A stretch of 64,000 nucleotides of DNA from Arthrobacter antibioticus (GTDB lineage Bacteria > Actinomycetota > Actinomycetes > Actinomycetales > Micrococcaceae), in the NCBI RefSeq assembly GCF_030063205.1, contig NZ_JASISQ010000005.1:62001-126000 (forward strand). Reading direction: 5' to 3'. Positions 25,902 to 34,082 of the stretch are shown piece by piece (the stretch's first letter is position 1; every line of letters starts with the position of its first letter). The translations under genes and the position numbers were made by a program. Below the pieces are notes generated by a model. It worked only from the letters and a program-made list of their open reading frames with translations, was not told the origin of the DNA and ran no database searches.

Positions 25902-26612
25902 TTACCGCTTCAATGCGTTCCGTTTGGCCTTGTGTGCCAAGAAGAATTCCTTCGCCGGGGACCTGAACAGCATGAATACGGCGACTAACCCCAAAATGAT
26001 GCGGGCACCGGAATAAAACGCATATGATCCACCTTCCGGGACAAGAACAATCGAGACGATGGCGAAGACTAGCGCGGTGGTCCGGGCCCAATTACGGCCT
26101 CGGCGCAGCTTGGCGGCAATCCAAAAATAGCCGGCAGCGCAGGTGAGCTGAATGATGCCCATAAAGATGGCCACTGTAATGAAAAGCTGCTGGGCGCTGA
26201 CGGTGGCCGCCGCTTCCGGGTTCGTAGCCATGGCTTGCCCGACGGCGGATCTCAGGACCTCTTGTCCGCCCGGTGTCGTTAGGGCAAACGCCCAAATTAG
26301 CAGTGCAATGAGTTGCAAGATTCCGGCAGCCATAATGAACTTGGTAGCCAGCAGCACCCTCTTTGGCGCTTCCGTAGGTGCCCCAGAGTCCTCCCGAGCG
26401 CCAGGCTGTAGGCCCGTAAATCCGGGATATGCCGACGATGGGGTGATTGAGCCTGGCTGCGAGGTGCCCTTCTGTGCGTCTATAACGTCCTGAGGCGGTT
26501 CCCACCCGACCGGAGCGTACTGGCCGTAGCGCGGCACGCCTGGGGCGATCTCACCGTAGCTTCCCGGGCGGGAAGCAGGTTGCTCTTGGGGTTCTTCACC
26601 ATGGGTGCTCAT
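25902..26612 (-). CDS. Pro-rich membrane protein of unknown function (first of pair)
   Basis: A 236-residue protein I do not recognise by name. The first 85 residues are a disordered, Pro/Gly/Ser-rich cytosolic-type tail (MSTHGEEPQEQP onward). Four hydrophobic segments follow: FIMAAGILQLIALLIWAFAL, a second around LFITVAIFMGIIQLTCAAGY, a third around TTALVFAIVSIVLVP, and a fourth around ARIILGLVAVFMLF, ending in a basic tail HKAKRNALKR. The layout parallels the neighbour at 26799, also starting MST. I chose ATG 26612, after which the homologous-looking tail begins. Confidence 0.65.
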   Translation of the reverse strand: MSTHGEEPQEQPASRPGSYGEIAPGVPRYGQYAPVGWEPPQDVIDAQKGTSQPGSITPSSAYPGFTGLQPGAREDSGAPTEAPKRVLLATKFIMAAGILQLIALLIWAFALTTPGGQEVLRSAVGQAMATNPEAAATVSAQQLFITVAIFMGIIQLTCAAGYFWIAAKLRRGRNWARTTALVFAIVSIVLVPEGGSYAFYSGARIILGLVAVFMLFRSPAKEFFLAHKAKRNALKR

Positions 26613-26798
26613 GACAGCTGCTCTTTCAGTGTGGCCGATTTCGGTATTGCTGAGGATTTGGCCGAAAGTGCGGGCCAAATGATTACGCCGGAACGTGGCA
26701 CCAGAAGAAGGAAGGCCGCGTCGGGTTTATTACAAACCCTACGCGACCTCCTCCAACTCAACCACCTGATCAAGTTGACTTAGAACTGTGTGCTCAAA

Positions 26799-27581
26799 CT
26801 ACTGTCTAACTCCCTTGGACCTGGAATTCAGCCATGCAGTGGATTCTGGCAGCCACATCAACACGGCGGCCACTACGCTCAACAAACCGCCACCACGGCT
26901 GCTGGTCACGAACAAGAAGATGCTGATCAGTGCGATGATCGAAAGGGCTATCCTCGCCCACTGCATTCCTTCCTTGAGTTTCATGGCACAGACGACGATC
27001 GCAGCGATCAGCGCCAAGGAAATGATGGAGATGACGATTCCCCGCACACCTGAACCGCGGTAGTAAGAAGAGCTCAACAGGAACAGCGAACCGATAAACG
27101 CGAAGAAAGTGAAAAACAGCCAAAGGGCCGCTGTCACCAGCCAGATGATGTAAGAGATCTTCAGTAGCTGAGGTAAATCACCCATTTTAAAAATGCCGGT
27201 GAAGCCACCCGCTGGCATGACATCTTTGATTGACCGGGGCATGTCCGCTGGCATCTCAAACTTCCCGCTGCCCGCAGGTGCTCCAGGCTGCTGGTATCGA
27301 GGCTGCTGGTATTGAGGCTGCTGGTATGTGCCAGGGGCTTGCTGGTAACCCGGCGGAGGCTGATTGCCAGCTGGCGGCTGATTATTCGGAGGTGGCTGGT
27401 AGCCCGCAGGAGGCTGTTGCCCCGGGGCGCCCTGGTAGCCAGGGGGAGGCTGCGTAGCACCAGTGGGCGTAGCGCCAGTGGGTGCTGGTGGCGTATTTGG
27501 ATCACGCTGGGATCCATAACCGGGAGCAGATGGCTCGGAGGCGGGCTGCTCGGGACCTGGGAACTCATTTGATGTGCTCAT
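26799..27581 (-). CDS. Pro/Gln-rich membrane protein of unknown function (second of pair)
   Basis: A 260-residue protein. Residues 1-105 are low-complexity, with repeats of the type QPPPGYQ and QQPQYQQPRYQQP. Four hydrophobic segments follow: ISYIIWLVTAALWLFFTFFA with its continuation IGSLFLL, then GIVISIISLALIAAIVVCAM, IALSIIALISIFLFV and LLSVVAAVLMWLP. Similar tail-plus-four-helix proteins are widespread in Actinobacteria and unassigned. The organisation matches the gene at 25902, and both are on the minus strand 186 nt apart, suggesting an old duplication. Confidence 0.65.
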   Translation of the reverse strand: MSTSNEFPGPEQPASEPSAPGYGSQRDPNTPPAPTGATPTGATQPPPGYQGAPGQQPPAGYQPPPNNQPPAGNQPPPGYQQAPGTYQQPQYQQPRYQQPGAPAGSGKFEMPADMPRSIKDVMPAGGFTGIFKMGDLPQLLKISYIIWLVTAALWLFFTFFAFIGSLFLLSSSYYRGSGVRGIVISIISLALIAAIVVCAMKLKEGMQWARIALSIIALISIFLFVTSSRGGGLLSVVAAVLMWLPESTAWLNSRSKGVRQ

Positions 27582-27637
27582 AGCATGAACCCTAGTCGGG
27601 GGAAGAACGGTTGTATAGGCACGCAAACAGCACGTAA

Positions 27638-27670
27638 AAGGCCGGTCCACCACGCTGACGGACCGGCCTT
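27638..27670 (-). terminator. Intrinsic terminator downstream of the yceI-like gene
   Basis: AAGGCCGGTCC (27638-27648) pairs perfectly with GGACCGGCCTT (27660-27670), loop 11 nt. Read on the minus strand it follows the YceI gene stop by 40 nt and runs into CTTTTA. Confidence 0.75.
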
Positions 27671-27710
27671 GAGGTGCGTGTGCTAAAGATCTGGACTTTA
27701 GCGCAACGGC

Positions 27711-28268
27711 CTAGGCGCTCCTCACAAATGCCACATCCAGTGAAATTGTGACTTTATCTGAAACTAGGACTCCGCCGGCTTCCAGGGCTGCATTCCACGT
27801 CAAACCGAACTCCTTGCGACTGATGACGGTTTTAGCTTCAAAGCCGGCACGAGTTGCGCCGAAGGGGTCTACTGCGACGCCGTTAAACTCGCCCTTAAAC
27901 GTGACAGGGACTGTAATTCCGTGGATCGTCAGCTCGCCTGTGAGCGCAAAGTCCTGTGCATCCCCAGTCACGGCGGAAGATACAAATGTCAGGGTGGGGT
28001 GCTCCTGAACGTCCAGGAAGTCGGCGCCGCGGACATGCCCGTCGCGGTTTTCATCGCCGGAGTTGAAGCTCGCGGCCTGAATAGTGGCCGTGACAACGGA
28101 TTGTGCCAATGTTTCCCCGAGTGTCAGTGAGGCGCTGAGGTCGGTGAATTTTCCGCGAACTTTAGAGATGCCTGCGTGGCGAACCGTGAAACCCACCTCC
28201 GAGTGCGAGGCGTCGAAGTTCCAGTTGCCTTGGGTGAGGCCGGTTGACTCAATGGTGGTGACTGACAT
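27711..28268 (-). CDS. YceI family protein
   Basis: A 185-residue lipocalin-like beta-barrel protein; family members bind isoprenoid quinones or other amphiphiles. The start GNWNFDASHSEVGFTVRHAG and the segments FTDLSASLTL, DEHRGH-like NRDGHVRGADFLDVQEHPTL and GELTIHGITVPV are the family landmarks. There is no signal peptide, so this is the cytoplasmic type common in Actinobacteria. The ATG at 28268 has AAGGAG 7 nt upstream. It diverges from the histidine phosphatase gene at 28431. Confidence 0.88.
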   Translation of the reverse strand: MSVTTIESTGLTQGNWNFDASHSEVGFTVRHAGISKVRGKFTDLSASLTLGETLAQSVVTATIQAASFNSGDENRDGHVRGADFLDVQEHPTLTFVSSAVTGDAQDFALTGELTIHGITVPVTFKGEFNGVAVDPFGATRAGFEAKTVISRKEFGLTWNAALEAGGVLVSDKVTISLDVAFVRSA

Positions 28269-28430
28269 GTGGAGCTCCTTTTAATTTTGTCCGCACATGG
28301 GCGCAATGGCCCGTGTCCTTGACTTCCACCCCGTATAAGCATGCGTTTGCATATACTATTCCCGTGCCCTGAAAAAACTTTCCAGAGCCGGATTAACCTC
28401 TTGGTCACTAACTTTGAGAAACTGGCAGAC

Positions 28431-29093
28431 ATGTCCCGAGTAACAGTTCATCTTCTGCGCCACGGCGAGGTATTCAATCCCGATGGCGTCCTTTACGGTC
28501 GACTCCCTGAATTTCATCTTTCCGAGCGTGGCCGCGCCATGGCCGTTATGGTCAGTGAGCACTTCGCAGCTATGGCGAACGACGGCGGCGCACCGGTTTA
28601 TCTTGTTGCCTCACCACTGACGCGTGCCCAAGAAACCGCACAGCCCACGGCTGAGGCGTTGGGTCTGGAGATTGTGACCGATCCGCGGATCATAGAAGCG
28701 GAGAATCATTTCGAGGGCCTGCGCATGAGCAAGACTGAGTTAGGCAAGCCCAAACATTGGCCATATTTCCTCAATCCGTTCCGCCCCTCCTGGGGCGAGG
28801 CGTACGCGGCGCAGGCTCAGCGCATGATTGAAGCGGCGCGGGATGCTGCCAGATGTGCACTGGAGATTGGTGGTGATGGCGCTCAGGCCGTTATGGTGAG
28901 CCACCAGTTGCCGATCTGGTCCACACGGCGCAGTGCAGAGGGGAAGCGGCTGTGGCATGACCCGCGGAACCGAGAGTGCACACTTGCCTCCCTGACTTCT
29001 TTGACATTTGACGGCGATGACATTGTGGATGTCCACTACAGCGAACCCGCTGCCGCGCTGCTCCCCGGTGCGGCCACCACCCCAGGGGCCTAG
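28431..29093 (+). CDS. Histidine phosphatase (phosphoglycerate mutase-like) family protein
   Basis: A 220-residue phosphatase of the RHG superfamily. The catalytic histidine is His10 in VHLLRHGEV, the second conserved Arg lies in SPLTRAQETA (about 62-71), and the C-terminal His in AVMVSHQLPIW (about 152-162). The substrate is not predictable from sequence. I chose the ATG at 28431; the frame extends to 28341 without a better start. It precedes resA by about 110 nt and I recall it beside the cytochrome c maturation genes in related genomes. Confidence 0.85.
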   Translation: MSRVTVHLLRHGEVFNPDGVLYGRLPEFHLSERGRAMAVMVSEHFAAMANDGGAPVYLVASPLTRAQETAQPTAEALGLEIVTDPRIIEAENHFEGLRMSKTELGKPKHWPYFLNPFRPSWGEAYAAQAQRMIEAARDAARCALEIGGDGAQAVMVSHQLPIWSTRRSAEGKRLWHDPRNRECTLASLTSLTFDGDDIVDVHYSEPAAALLPGAATTPGA

Positions 29094-29203
29094 CGCCGAA
29101 GGCGTTACACTCAGCTGACAGTCAGCTTTTCGACGTAGCGTAGAAGAATGTGTCATGTCTGCGTCAGTGACGTGGCTTCCCAATGAAATGAAAGACTTGC
29201 GCC

Positions 29204-29803
29204 GTGACTTCTTCGATGAGCCGTAGATCGCTTTTGGCGGCTGGTGGCGCCGTGCTCACTATGGCACTAGCCGCCTGCACCAGCAACGACCCGCTGGCAC
29301 AGCAGGCTAACGCCGGTGATAATAAAAATTATATTGCCGGAGACGGCTCAGTAACCGAGTACGGGGCAGCGGACCGCAAGGAACCCGTCACATTCACAGG
29401 CACACTTTTCGATGGTGGAAAGATTGATGCCGCCGATTTTCCTGGCCGAGTCACTGTTATGAATTTTTGGTATGCAGCTTGTGCACCGTGTCGTCTGGAG
29501 GCTCCGGATTTGCAGGCACTCCATGCGGAGATGGGACCCCAGGGTGTTGCTTTCTTAGGAGTCAACGTCAGGGATGAAAAAGCCACCGCAGAAGCGTTTG
29601 AACGCAATTTCTCCCTGACTTACCCGAGCATCGCTGACAAAGATGGCGGGGTGCTGTTGGCGCTGACAAAGTTTGTTCCTCCGGCAGCCGTTCCCACCAC
29701 CCTGATTCTGGACAAGAAGGGCAGGGTCTCCGCCCGCATCCTGGGCGTCGCCGACAAGGGCACTTTGAAAGCCCTTATCACCACCGCGCTGGCAGAAAAA
29801 TAG
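29204..29803 (+). CDS. resA: TlpA/ResA-type thiol-disulfide oxidoreductase lipoprotein
   Basis: Reduces apocytochrome c haem-site cysteines on the outer face of the membrane. The 199-residue precursor has a lipoprotein signal (SRRSLLAAGGAVLTMALAAC) with lipobox cysteine Cys25. The thioredoxin-fold redox pair is Cys93/Cys96 in NFWYAACAPCRLEAP, and VPTTLILDKKG carries the cis-proline. The start is GTG 29204; an ATG at 29216 would drop four residues. It leads the resA-ccdA-resB-ccsB group, 16 nt before ccdA. Confidence 0.88.
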   Translation: MTSSMSRRSLLAAGGAVLTMALAACTSNDPLAQQANAGDNKNYIAGDGSVTEYGAADRKEPVTFTGTLFDGGKIDAADFPGRVTVMNFWYAACAPCRLEAPDLQALHAEMGPQGVAFLGVNVRDEKATAEAFERNFSLTYPSIADKDGGVLLALTKFVPPAAVPTTLILDKKGRVSARILGVADKGTLKALITTALAEK

Positions 29804-29819
29804 CAGCCGCCCCCACCCT

Positions 29820-30575
29820 ATGAACAATCCATTTGCCGAAACAATCCTCAGCGGGTCAATGCTGCTGGCCATCCCCGTTGCCCTGCTCGCCGGGCTAGTC
29901 TCCTTCCTGTCACCCTGCGTACTACCGCTGGTTCCAGGGTATTTAGGCTATGTGAGCGGGCTCAGTGGTGCTGATCTTCAGGACCAGCGGCGTGGGCGGA
30001 TGTTTGCCGGAATCGGCCTTTTCGTGCTGGGCTTCTCAGTTGTCTTTATGCTCATCGGCGCCGTATTCGGCCAGTTGGGTGCGTGGCTGATGGGGCCCGA
30101 CGCCGCGTGGGTCACGCAAGTGCTTGGTGTTGTTGTGATCCTGATGGGTGTTGTCTTCCTTGGTGGCATGGGTTGGTTTCAGTCAGAAGCCAAAATTCAT
30201 GCGAAACCACCTGCTGGACTGTGGGGTGCGCCTGTTTTGGGGCTAACCTTTGGATTGGGCTGGGCGCCTTGTATAGGCCCCACCTTCAGCGCCGTACAGT
30301 TGTTGGCGGTCTCGGACGGACCAAATGCAATTAAGGGCGCGTTCCTAACGTTTATTTACTGCCTGGGGCTGGGTTTGCCCTTCCTGCTGATTGCGCTGGG
30401 CGCACGCAGGGGATTGGGTGCTTTAGCTTTCTTCCGCAAACACCGCCGCGGGTTGCAGTACTTTGGCGGTGGCATGTTGATTGTGTTGGGTCTGCTGATG
30501 GTTTCTGGGTTGTGGGGAATATGGATCAATCAACTGCAGTTCTGGTTTGCCAATGATGTGAGATTGCCAATCTAA
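29820..30575 (+). CDS. ccdA: Cytochrome c biogenesis protein CcdA
   Basis: Membrane thiol-disulfide transporter that passes reducing power from cytoplasmic thioredoxin to ResA. The 251 residues form about six transmembrane helices. The redox cysteines lie in SFLSPCVLPLVPGYLGY (about residue 34) and LGWAPCIGPTFSA (about residue 147), the two signature motifs of the family. Its stop codon overlaps the resB start (TAATG), indicating translational coupling in the system II cytochrome c maturation operon. Confidence 0.93.
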   Translation: MNNPFAETILSGSMLLAIPVALLAGLVSFLSPCVLPLVPGYLGYVSGLSGADLQDQRRGRMFAGIGLFVLGFSVVFMLIGAVFGQLGAWLMGPDAAWVTQVLGVVVILMGVVFLGGMGWFQSEAKIHAKPPAGLWGAPVLGLTFGLGWAPCIGPTFSAVQLLAVSDGPNAIKGAFLTFIYCLGLGLPFLLIALGARRGLGALAFFRKHRRGLQYFGGGMLIVLGLLMVSGLWGIWINQLQFWFANDVRLPI

Positions 30576-32284
30576 TGAAAGAGACAGTGGTGAAAGAAGC
30601 CAAGAGCAAAAAGCCGAAGACGAGTGGCCAGGAAGCCGTCCTGCCGCAACTCGGGTTTGTCGGTATGCTCCGCTGGGCTTGGCGGCAGTTGACAAGCATG
30701 CGCACGGCCTTGTTCCTGCTGCTGATGCTTGCCGTGGCTGCAGTGCCCGGTTCACTCTTCCCGCAACGCCCGTCAGCACCGGCGGAAGTTGCTCAGTACC
30801 TGAAGGACAATCCTGGTTCCGGGCCCGTCATGGACTGGTTCAAACTCTTCGATGTTTACTCATCGCCCTGGTTCGCAGCCATTTACCTGTTGTTATTCAC
30901 TTCCCTGGTTGGCTGTGTATTGCCGCGAGCCAAAATTCACTGGAAGGCTATGCGTTCGGCACCGCCGCGTACGCCCAAACGTCTCTCGCGCCTGGCCGAA
31001 TACGGCACAGTGGAGATCCCCGCTGGTAGTGGCATTGACGCAGAGACGGCAGTAAAAGATGCCGCAGATATTTTAAAGAGCCGCCGCTACCGGGTTGATG
31101 TGCGCGATCTTGATACAGACCGTCCCTCAGTGGGCGCTGAGGTGGGCTTCCTCAAAGAAGTAGGCAACCTGCTCTTTCATACGGCCATGATTGGTGTCCT
31201 TGCGGCGATCGCGTTCAGCGGGCTCTTTGGCTACAGCGGTCAGCGAGTTTTGGTGGAGGGGGAGACATTCGTGAATACTCTTACGGGCTATGACACGTTC
31301 ACGCCCGGAGCCAATTTCAGTGACGAGAGCTTGAGCCCCTACTCTGTTCAGTTAGACCGGTTGGTAGTTAAATATGATCGCTCAACAGAAGCTCATTATG
31401 GGCAGCCGCTGGACTTCAACGCCACGCTCACGCTCAAAGACAAGCCCGGAGCGGCGCCGGAAAAAAAGACGCTTAAAGTCAACGAACCGGTAGCTGTGGG
31501 CGGAACGAACGTGTATTTGGTGGGTAATGGTTATGCCCCGATCATCACTGTCAAGGACGGACAGGGCAAGGTTGCTTTTCAGGGCCCCGTCATCACCATC
31601 CCCACTGATGGTGCTTACACCTCTTTGATGGTTGTCAAGGTCCCTGACGCCAAGCCGAAGCAGCTTGGCTTTGTTGGATTTTTTCTGCCTACGGCACTCA
31701 TTGATGAAAAAGGTGTTGCTTTCGGCTCCGACCCTGATCCGTTCAATCCCCAGCTGAACCTGAACGCTTATACAGGCGATCTGGGTTTGGATAATGGCGT
31801 ACCGCGCAACGTGTACACGCTGGATACCTCAGAGCTGAAGGAGATCAACTCCAGGAGCCTTGACTCGGGAGGCATTGTGCTGGTGCCGGGCCAAAGCTAC
31901 ACATTGCCTGAAGGTAGCGGCACCATTAGCTTTGACGGAATCAAACGATTTGCTGCTCTGGACATCAGGCACGACCCGGGACAGGTATATGTTCTGGTGT
32001 TCGCACTTATAGCGCTGGCCGGGCTCATGGGTTCACTGTTCCTGAACCGACGTCGTGTATGGGTACGCACAGGAAATCACCCTGATGGACGCACCATGGT
32101 CGAGTTCGGCCTACTCGCTCGAGGTGAGGACCACCGGCTGGCTGGCGAATATGCTGCAATCAACAAAGCTCTGCATGCCAAATGGCTGGTGCCATTTGAT
32201 GTTGCAGGGCAAAATGGTGAGCAGGCACAACCAATAATCAACGACTCCGCACAAAGCGTCACCGCGGCAAGTAAGGATCAGTAA
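30575..32284 (+). CDS. resB: Cytochrome c biogenesis protein ResB
   Basis: One half of the ResBC/CcsBA cytochrome c synthetase, which carries haem across the membrane and attaches it to apocytochrome. The protein has 569 residues: a basic cytoplasmic N-terminus, membrane segments at about 45-65 and 95-115, then about 200-220, a large extracytoplasmic domain (about 225-465) and a last helix (QVYVLVFALIALAGLMGSLFL). WRQLTSMRTALFLLLMLAVAAVPGS cut into its parts is the familiar start of the domain. It overlaps ccdA and ccsB by one base each. Confidence 0.92.
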   Translation: MKETVVKEAKSKKPKTSGQEAVLPQLGFVGMLRWAWRQLTSMRTALFLLLMLAVAAVPGSLFPQRPSAPAEVAQYLKDNPGSGPVMDWFKLFDVYSSPWFAAIYLLLFTSLVGCVLPRAKIHWKAMRSAPPRTPKRLSRLAEYGTVEIPAGSGIDAETAVKDAADILKSRRYRVDVRDLDTDRPSVGAEVGFLKEVGNLLFHTAMIGVLAAIAFSGLFGYSGQRVLVEGETFVNTLTGYDTFTPGANFSDESLSPYSVQLDRLVVKYDRSTEAHYGQPLDFNATLTLKDKPGAAPEKKTLKVNEPVAVGGTNVYLVGNGYAPIITVKDGQGKVAFQGPVITIPTDGAYTSLMVVKVPDAKPKQLGFVGFFLPTALIDEKGVAFGSDPDPFNPQLNLNAYTGDLGLDNGVPRNVYTLDTSELKEINSRSLDSGGIVLVPGQSYTLPEGSGTISFDGIKRFAALDIRHDPGQVYVLVFALIALAGLMGSLFLNRRRVWVRTGNHPDGRTMVEFGLLARGEDHRLAGEYAAINKALHAKWLVPFDVAGQNGEQAQPIINDSAQSVTAASKDQ

Positions 32285-33384
32285 TGCCAGAGATCAATGA
32301 AAGCTTTGCCCAGCTCAGCGAGCAGCTCATGCTGGTTGCCGGGCTGGCGTATGCTGTCGCGTTTTGTGCCTACGCGTGGGACCTGGTGACATTTAACCAA
32401 GCGGTTAAGAAAGGTTTGGCAGGCCAAGAAACAGCAGGCAAGGCTGCTGGTCAGGGCGCCGAGGCTAGAGAACTGGCGCTTAGTGGTGTTGGCGCGCGCA
32501 GCTCCGAGGGACAGGATCTAGGCTCAGGCCCGTTGGACCGCGCCACGCGTCCCAGCAGTAAGACCCATACCGTCTCCGACGGTGTTACCGCCGGAGACTC
32601 CATGCTTTACGGCAAGGAACGCCGGGTTGTTGCCCGCGTGGCCGTGGCACTGACAGTTGTGGCCGCCGTCGTACAAGGTTTTGCGGTGCTTTTCCGCGGA
32701 CTGGCTGCAGGGCGTGTTCCGTGGGGCAACATGTACGAATTTTGCACGACGGGCAGCTTCGTTGTCGCGATAGTGTTCCTGCTGGTCCTCACCCGCCGGG
32801 ACCTGCGGTTCCTTGGGACGTTCGTCATTGGCCTGGTGCTGGTGATGATTGTTGCCGCGTCCGTCTCGTTCTGGACGCCTGTGGGCCACCTGGTGCCCGC
32901 TCTGCAAAGCTACTGGCTGATCATCCACGTCTCCATTGCCGTGCTGTCCTCAGCATTCTTCACTATTACCTTTGCCATGTCGGTTCTGCAGCTTATTCAG
33001 GGCCGCCGCGAGGCCTCGATCGCTCTGGGCAAAAAAGACAAGGCACCTGTTTTGCGTCTTGTGCCCAACGCCCTAAGCCTTGAAAATCTCTCCTACCGGA
33101 TCAACGGTATTGCGTTTGTGGGCTGGACATTGACGCTCATGTTCGGTGCCATCTGGGCTGAAAAGGCGTGGGGACGTTTCTGGGGCTGGGATACCAAGGA
33201 AGTTTGGACGTTCGTAATCTGGGTGGTTTACGCCGGCTACCTGCACGCCCGGGCTACCAAGGGCTGGACAGGGACGCGCGCTGCTTGGCTTTCCATAGTT
33301 GGCTACCTTTGCGTTGTCTTTAACTTCACCATCGTGAACGTGTACTTCTCCGGATTGCACTCATACGCAGGAGTTGGCAGCTAA
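32284..33384 (+). CDS. Cytochrome c biogenesis protein CcsB/ResC
   Basis: Haem-handling partner of ResB, 366 residues with about eight membrane helices. The haem-binding WWD-type segment is WGRFWGWDTKEVWTFVIW (about residues 298-315). Conserved histidines occur in the helix SYWLIIHVSIAVLSSAFF (His near 218) and HARATKGW. An extended hydrophilic segment of about 65 residues (about 40-110, rich in Gly, Ala, Ser) separates the first helix from the rest and seems longer than in the Bacillus protein. It starts on the resB stop (TAATG). Confidence 0.92.
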   Translation: MPEINESFAQLSEQLMLVAGLAYAVAFCAYAWDLVTFNQAVKKGLAGQETAGKAAGQGAEARELALSGVGARSSEGQDLGSGPLDRATRPSSKTHTVSDGVTAGDSMLYGKERRVVARVAVALTVVAAVVQGFAVLFRGLAAGRVPWGNMYEFCTTGSFVVAIVFLLVLTRRDLRFLGTFVIGLVLVMIVAASVSFWTPVGHLVPALQSYWLIIHVSIAVLSSAFFTITFAMSVLQLIQGRREASIALGKKDKAPVLRLVPNALSLENLSYRINGIAFVGWTLTLMFGAIWAEKAWGRFWGWDTKEVWTFVIWVVYAGYLHARATKGWTGTRAAWLSIVGYLCVVFNFTIVNVYFSGLHSYAGVGS

Positions 33385-33399
33385 CCCCCGTTAGGCGCC

Positions 33400-33435
33400 A
33401 ACGCCCCGGAACGCATTTTCGCGTTTTGGGGCGTT
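33400..33435. terminator. Hairpin after the cytochrome c maturation operon
   Basis: AACGCCCC (33400-33407) pairs with GGGGCGTT (33428-33435), and an inner ACGC/GCGT pair (33411-33414 with 33421-33424) extends it. It lies 16 nt after the ccsB stop and before the convergent DoxX-like gene, so it may serve both strands. Confidence 0.65.
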
Positions 33436-33461
33436 GCTGTTTGTGCACCCAATAGGCCTGA

Positions 33462-33923
33462 TCAGCGCTTTTGTGGTGAGCGCAGACCTGGCTTGGTGTA
33501 TGTGCGCGCAAGAAGGGCCAGGGCGATGGCTGCCACCATCAGGCCAAAGTCACGCAGCGCCACATCGTAGAACCCGGAGTAGGTGAGCAGGTTCATGATG
33601 ATCCCCGCCAGCCACAGGGCCACCACATAGGCTGCATACCGCGGCCGCAAGGCAACAGAGATAGCTGCGATGATCTCAACAACGCCAATGGCCATCATGG
33701 TGCCCTGGGCGCTCAAGGGTGAAATATTCGCGATCCACGGAGCCAAGTAGCTTTCCCAATTGGCGAGGACGTTGAAGAACTTATCCAGTCCCATGATCAA
33801 GGGGATTGCGATAAAGCCAACCCACAGCAGCAAGAATGCGCCGTAGGCTGGCTCGGACCTGGCCCGCGTCAGTGCCTGTGATCTCCATCCACTGGATGGG
33901 GCGGGGATTGAATGCGTTGTCAT
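33462..33923 (-). CDS. DoxX-like small membrane protein
   Basis: A 153-residue protein with four predicted helices: LLWVGFIAIPLIMGLDKFF, a region around GTMMAIGVVEIIAAISVAL, AYVVALWLAGIIMNLL, and FGLMVAAIALALLA. The helix arrangement and the KFFNVLANWESYLAPW loop resemble the DoxX/DoxD-like group. Some DoxX proteins act in thiosulfate oxidation or oxidative stress, but most have no assigned function. It is monocistronic; the stop of the FMO gene lies 160 nt upstream. Confidence 0.65.
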   Translation of the reverse strand: MTTHSIPAPSSGWRSQALTRARSEPAYGAFLLLWVGFIAIPLIMGLDKFFNVLANWESYLAPWIANISPLSAQGTMMAIGVVEIIAAISVALRPRYAAYVVALWLAGIIMNLLTYSGFYDVALRDFGLMVAAIALALLARTYTKPGLRSPQKR

Positions 33924-34003
33924 GACTCCTCCATCTAAAAACTGTTCTTATGTTTTTAGAATGCGCCTGATGCGATTGCATGTCAATGCCCCGAAGAGAC
34001 TTA

Positions 34004-34081
34004 TTTTTTTTGCAGCTTGGGGCTTGTCGGAATCAACCTCCCGGCTAGCCCCAAGCCACGCTGCTCCCCGGTGCAAAAAAA
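34004..34081. terminator. Nested inverted repeat at the 3' end of the FMO gene
   Basis: An outer AT-rich stem (TTTTTTTGCA at 34005-34014 with TGCAAAAAAA at 34072-34081) encloses a perfect inner stem GCTTGGGGCT (34015-34024) with AGCCCCAAGC (34047-34056). The right outer arm ends 1 nt before the FMO stop codon. The runs of T and A fit a terminator for the minus-strand gene in a nonstandard order. Confidence 0.55.
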
Positions 34082-34082
34082 G

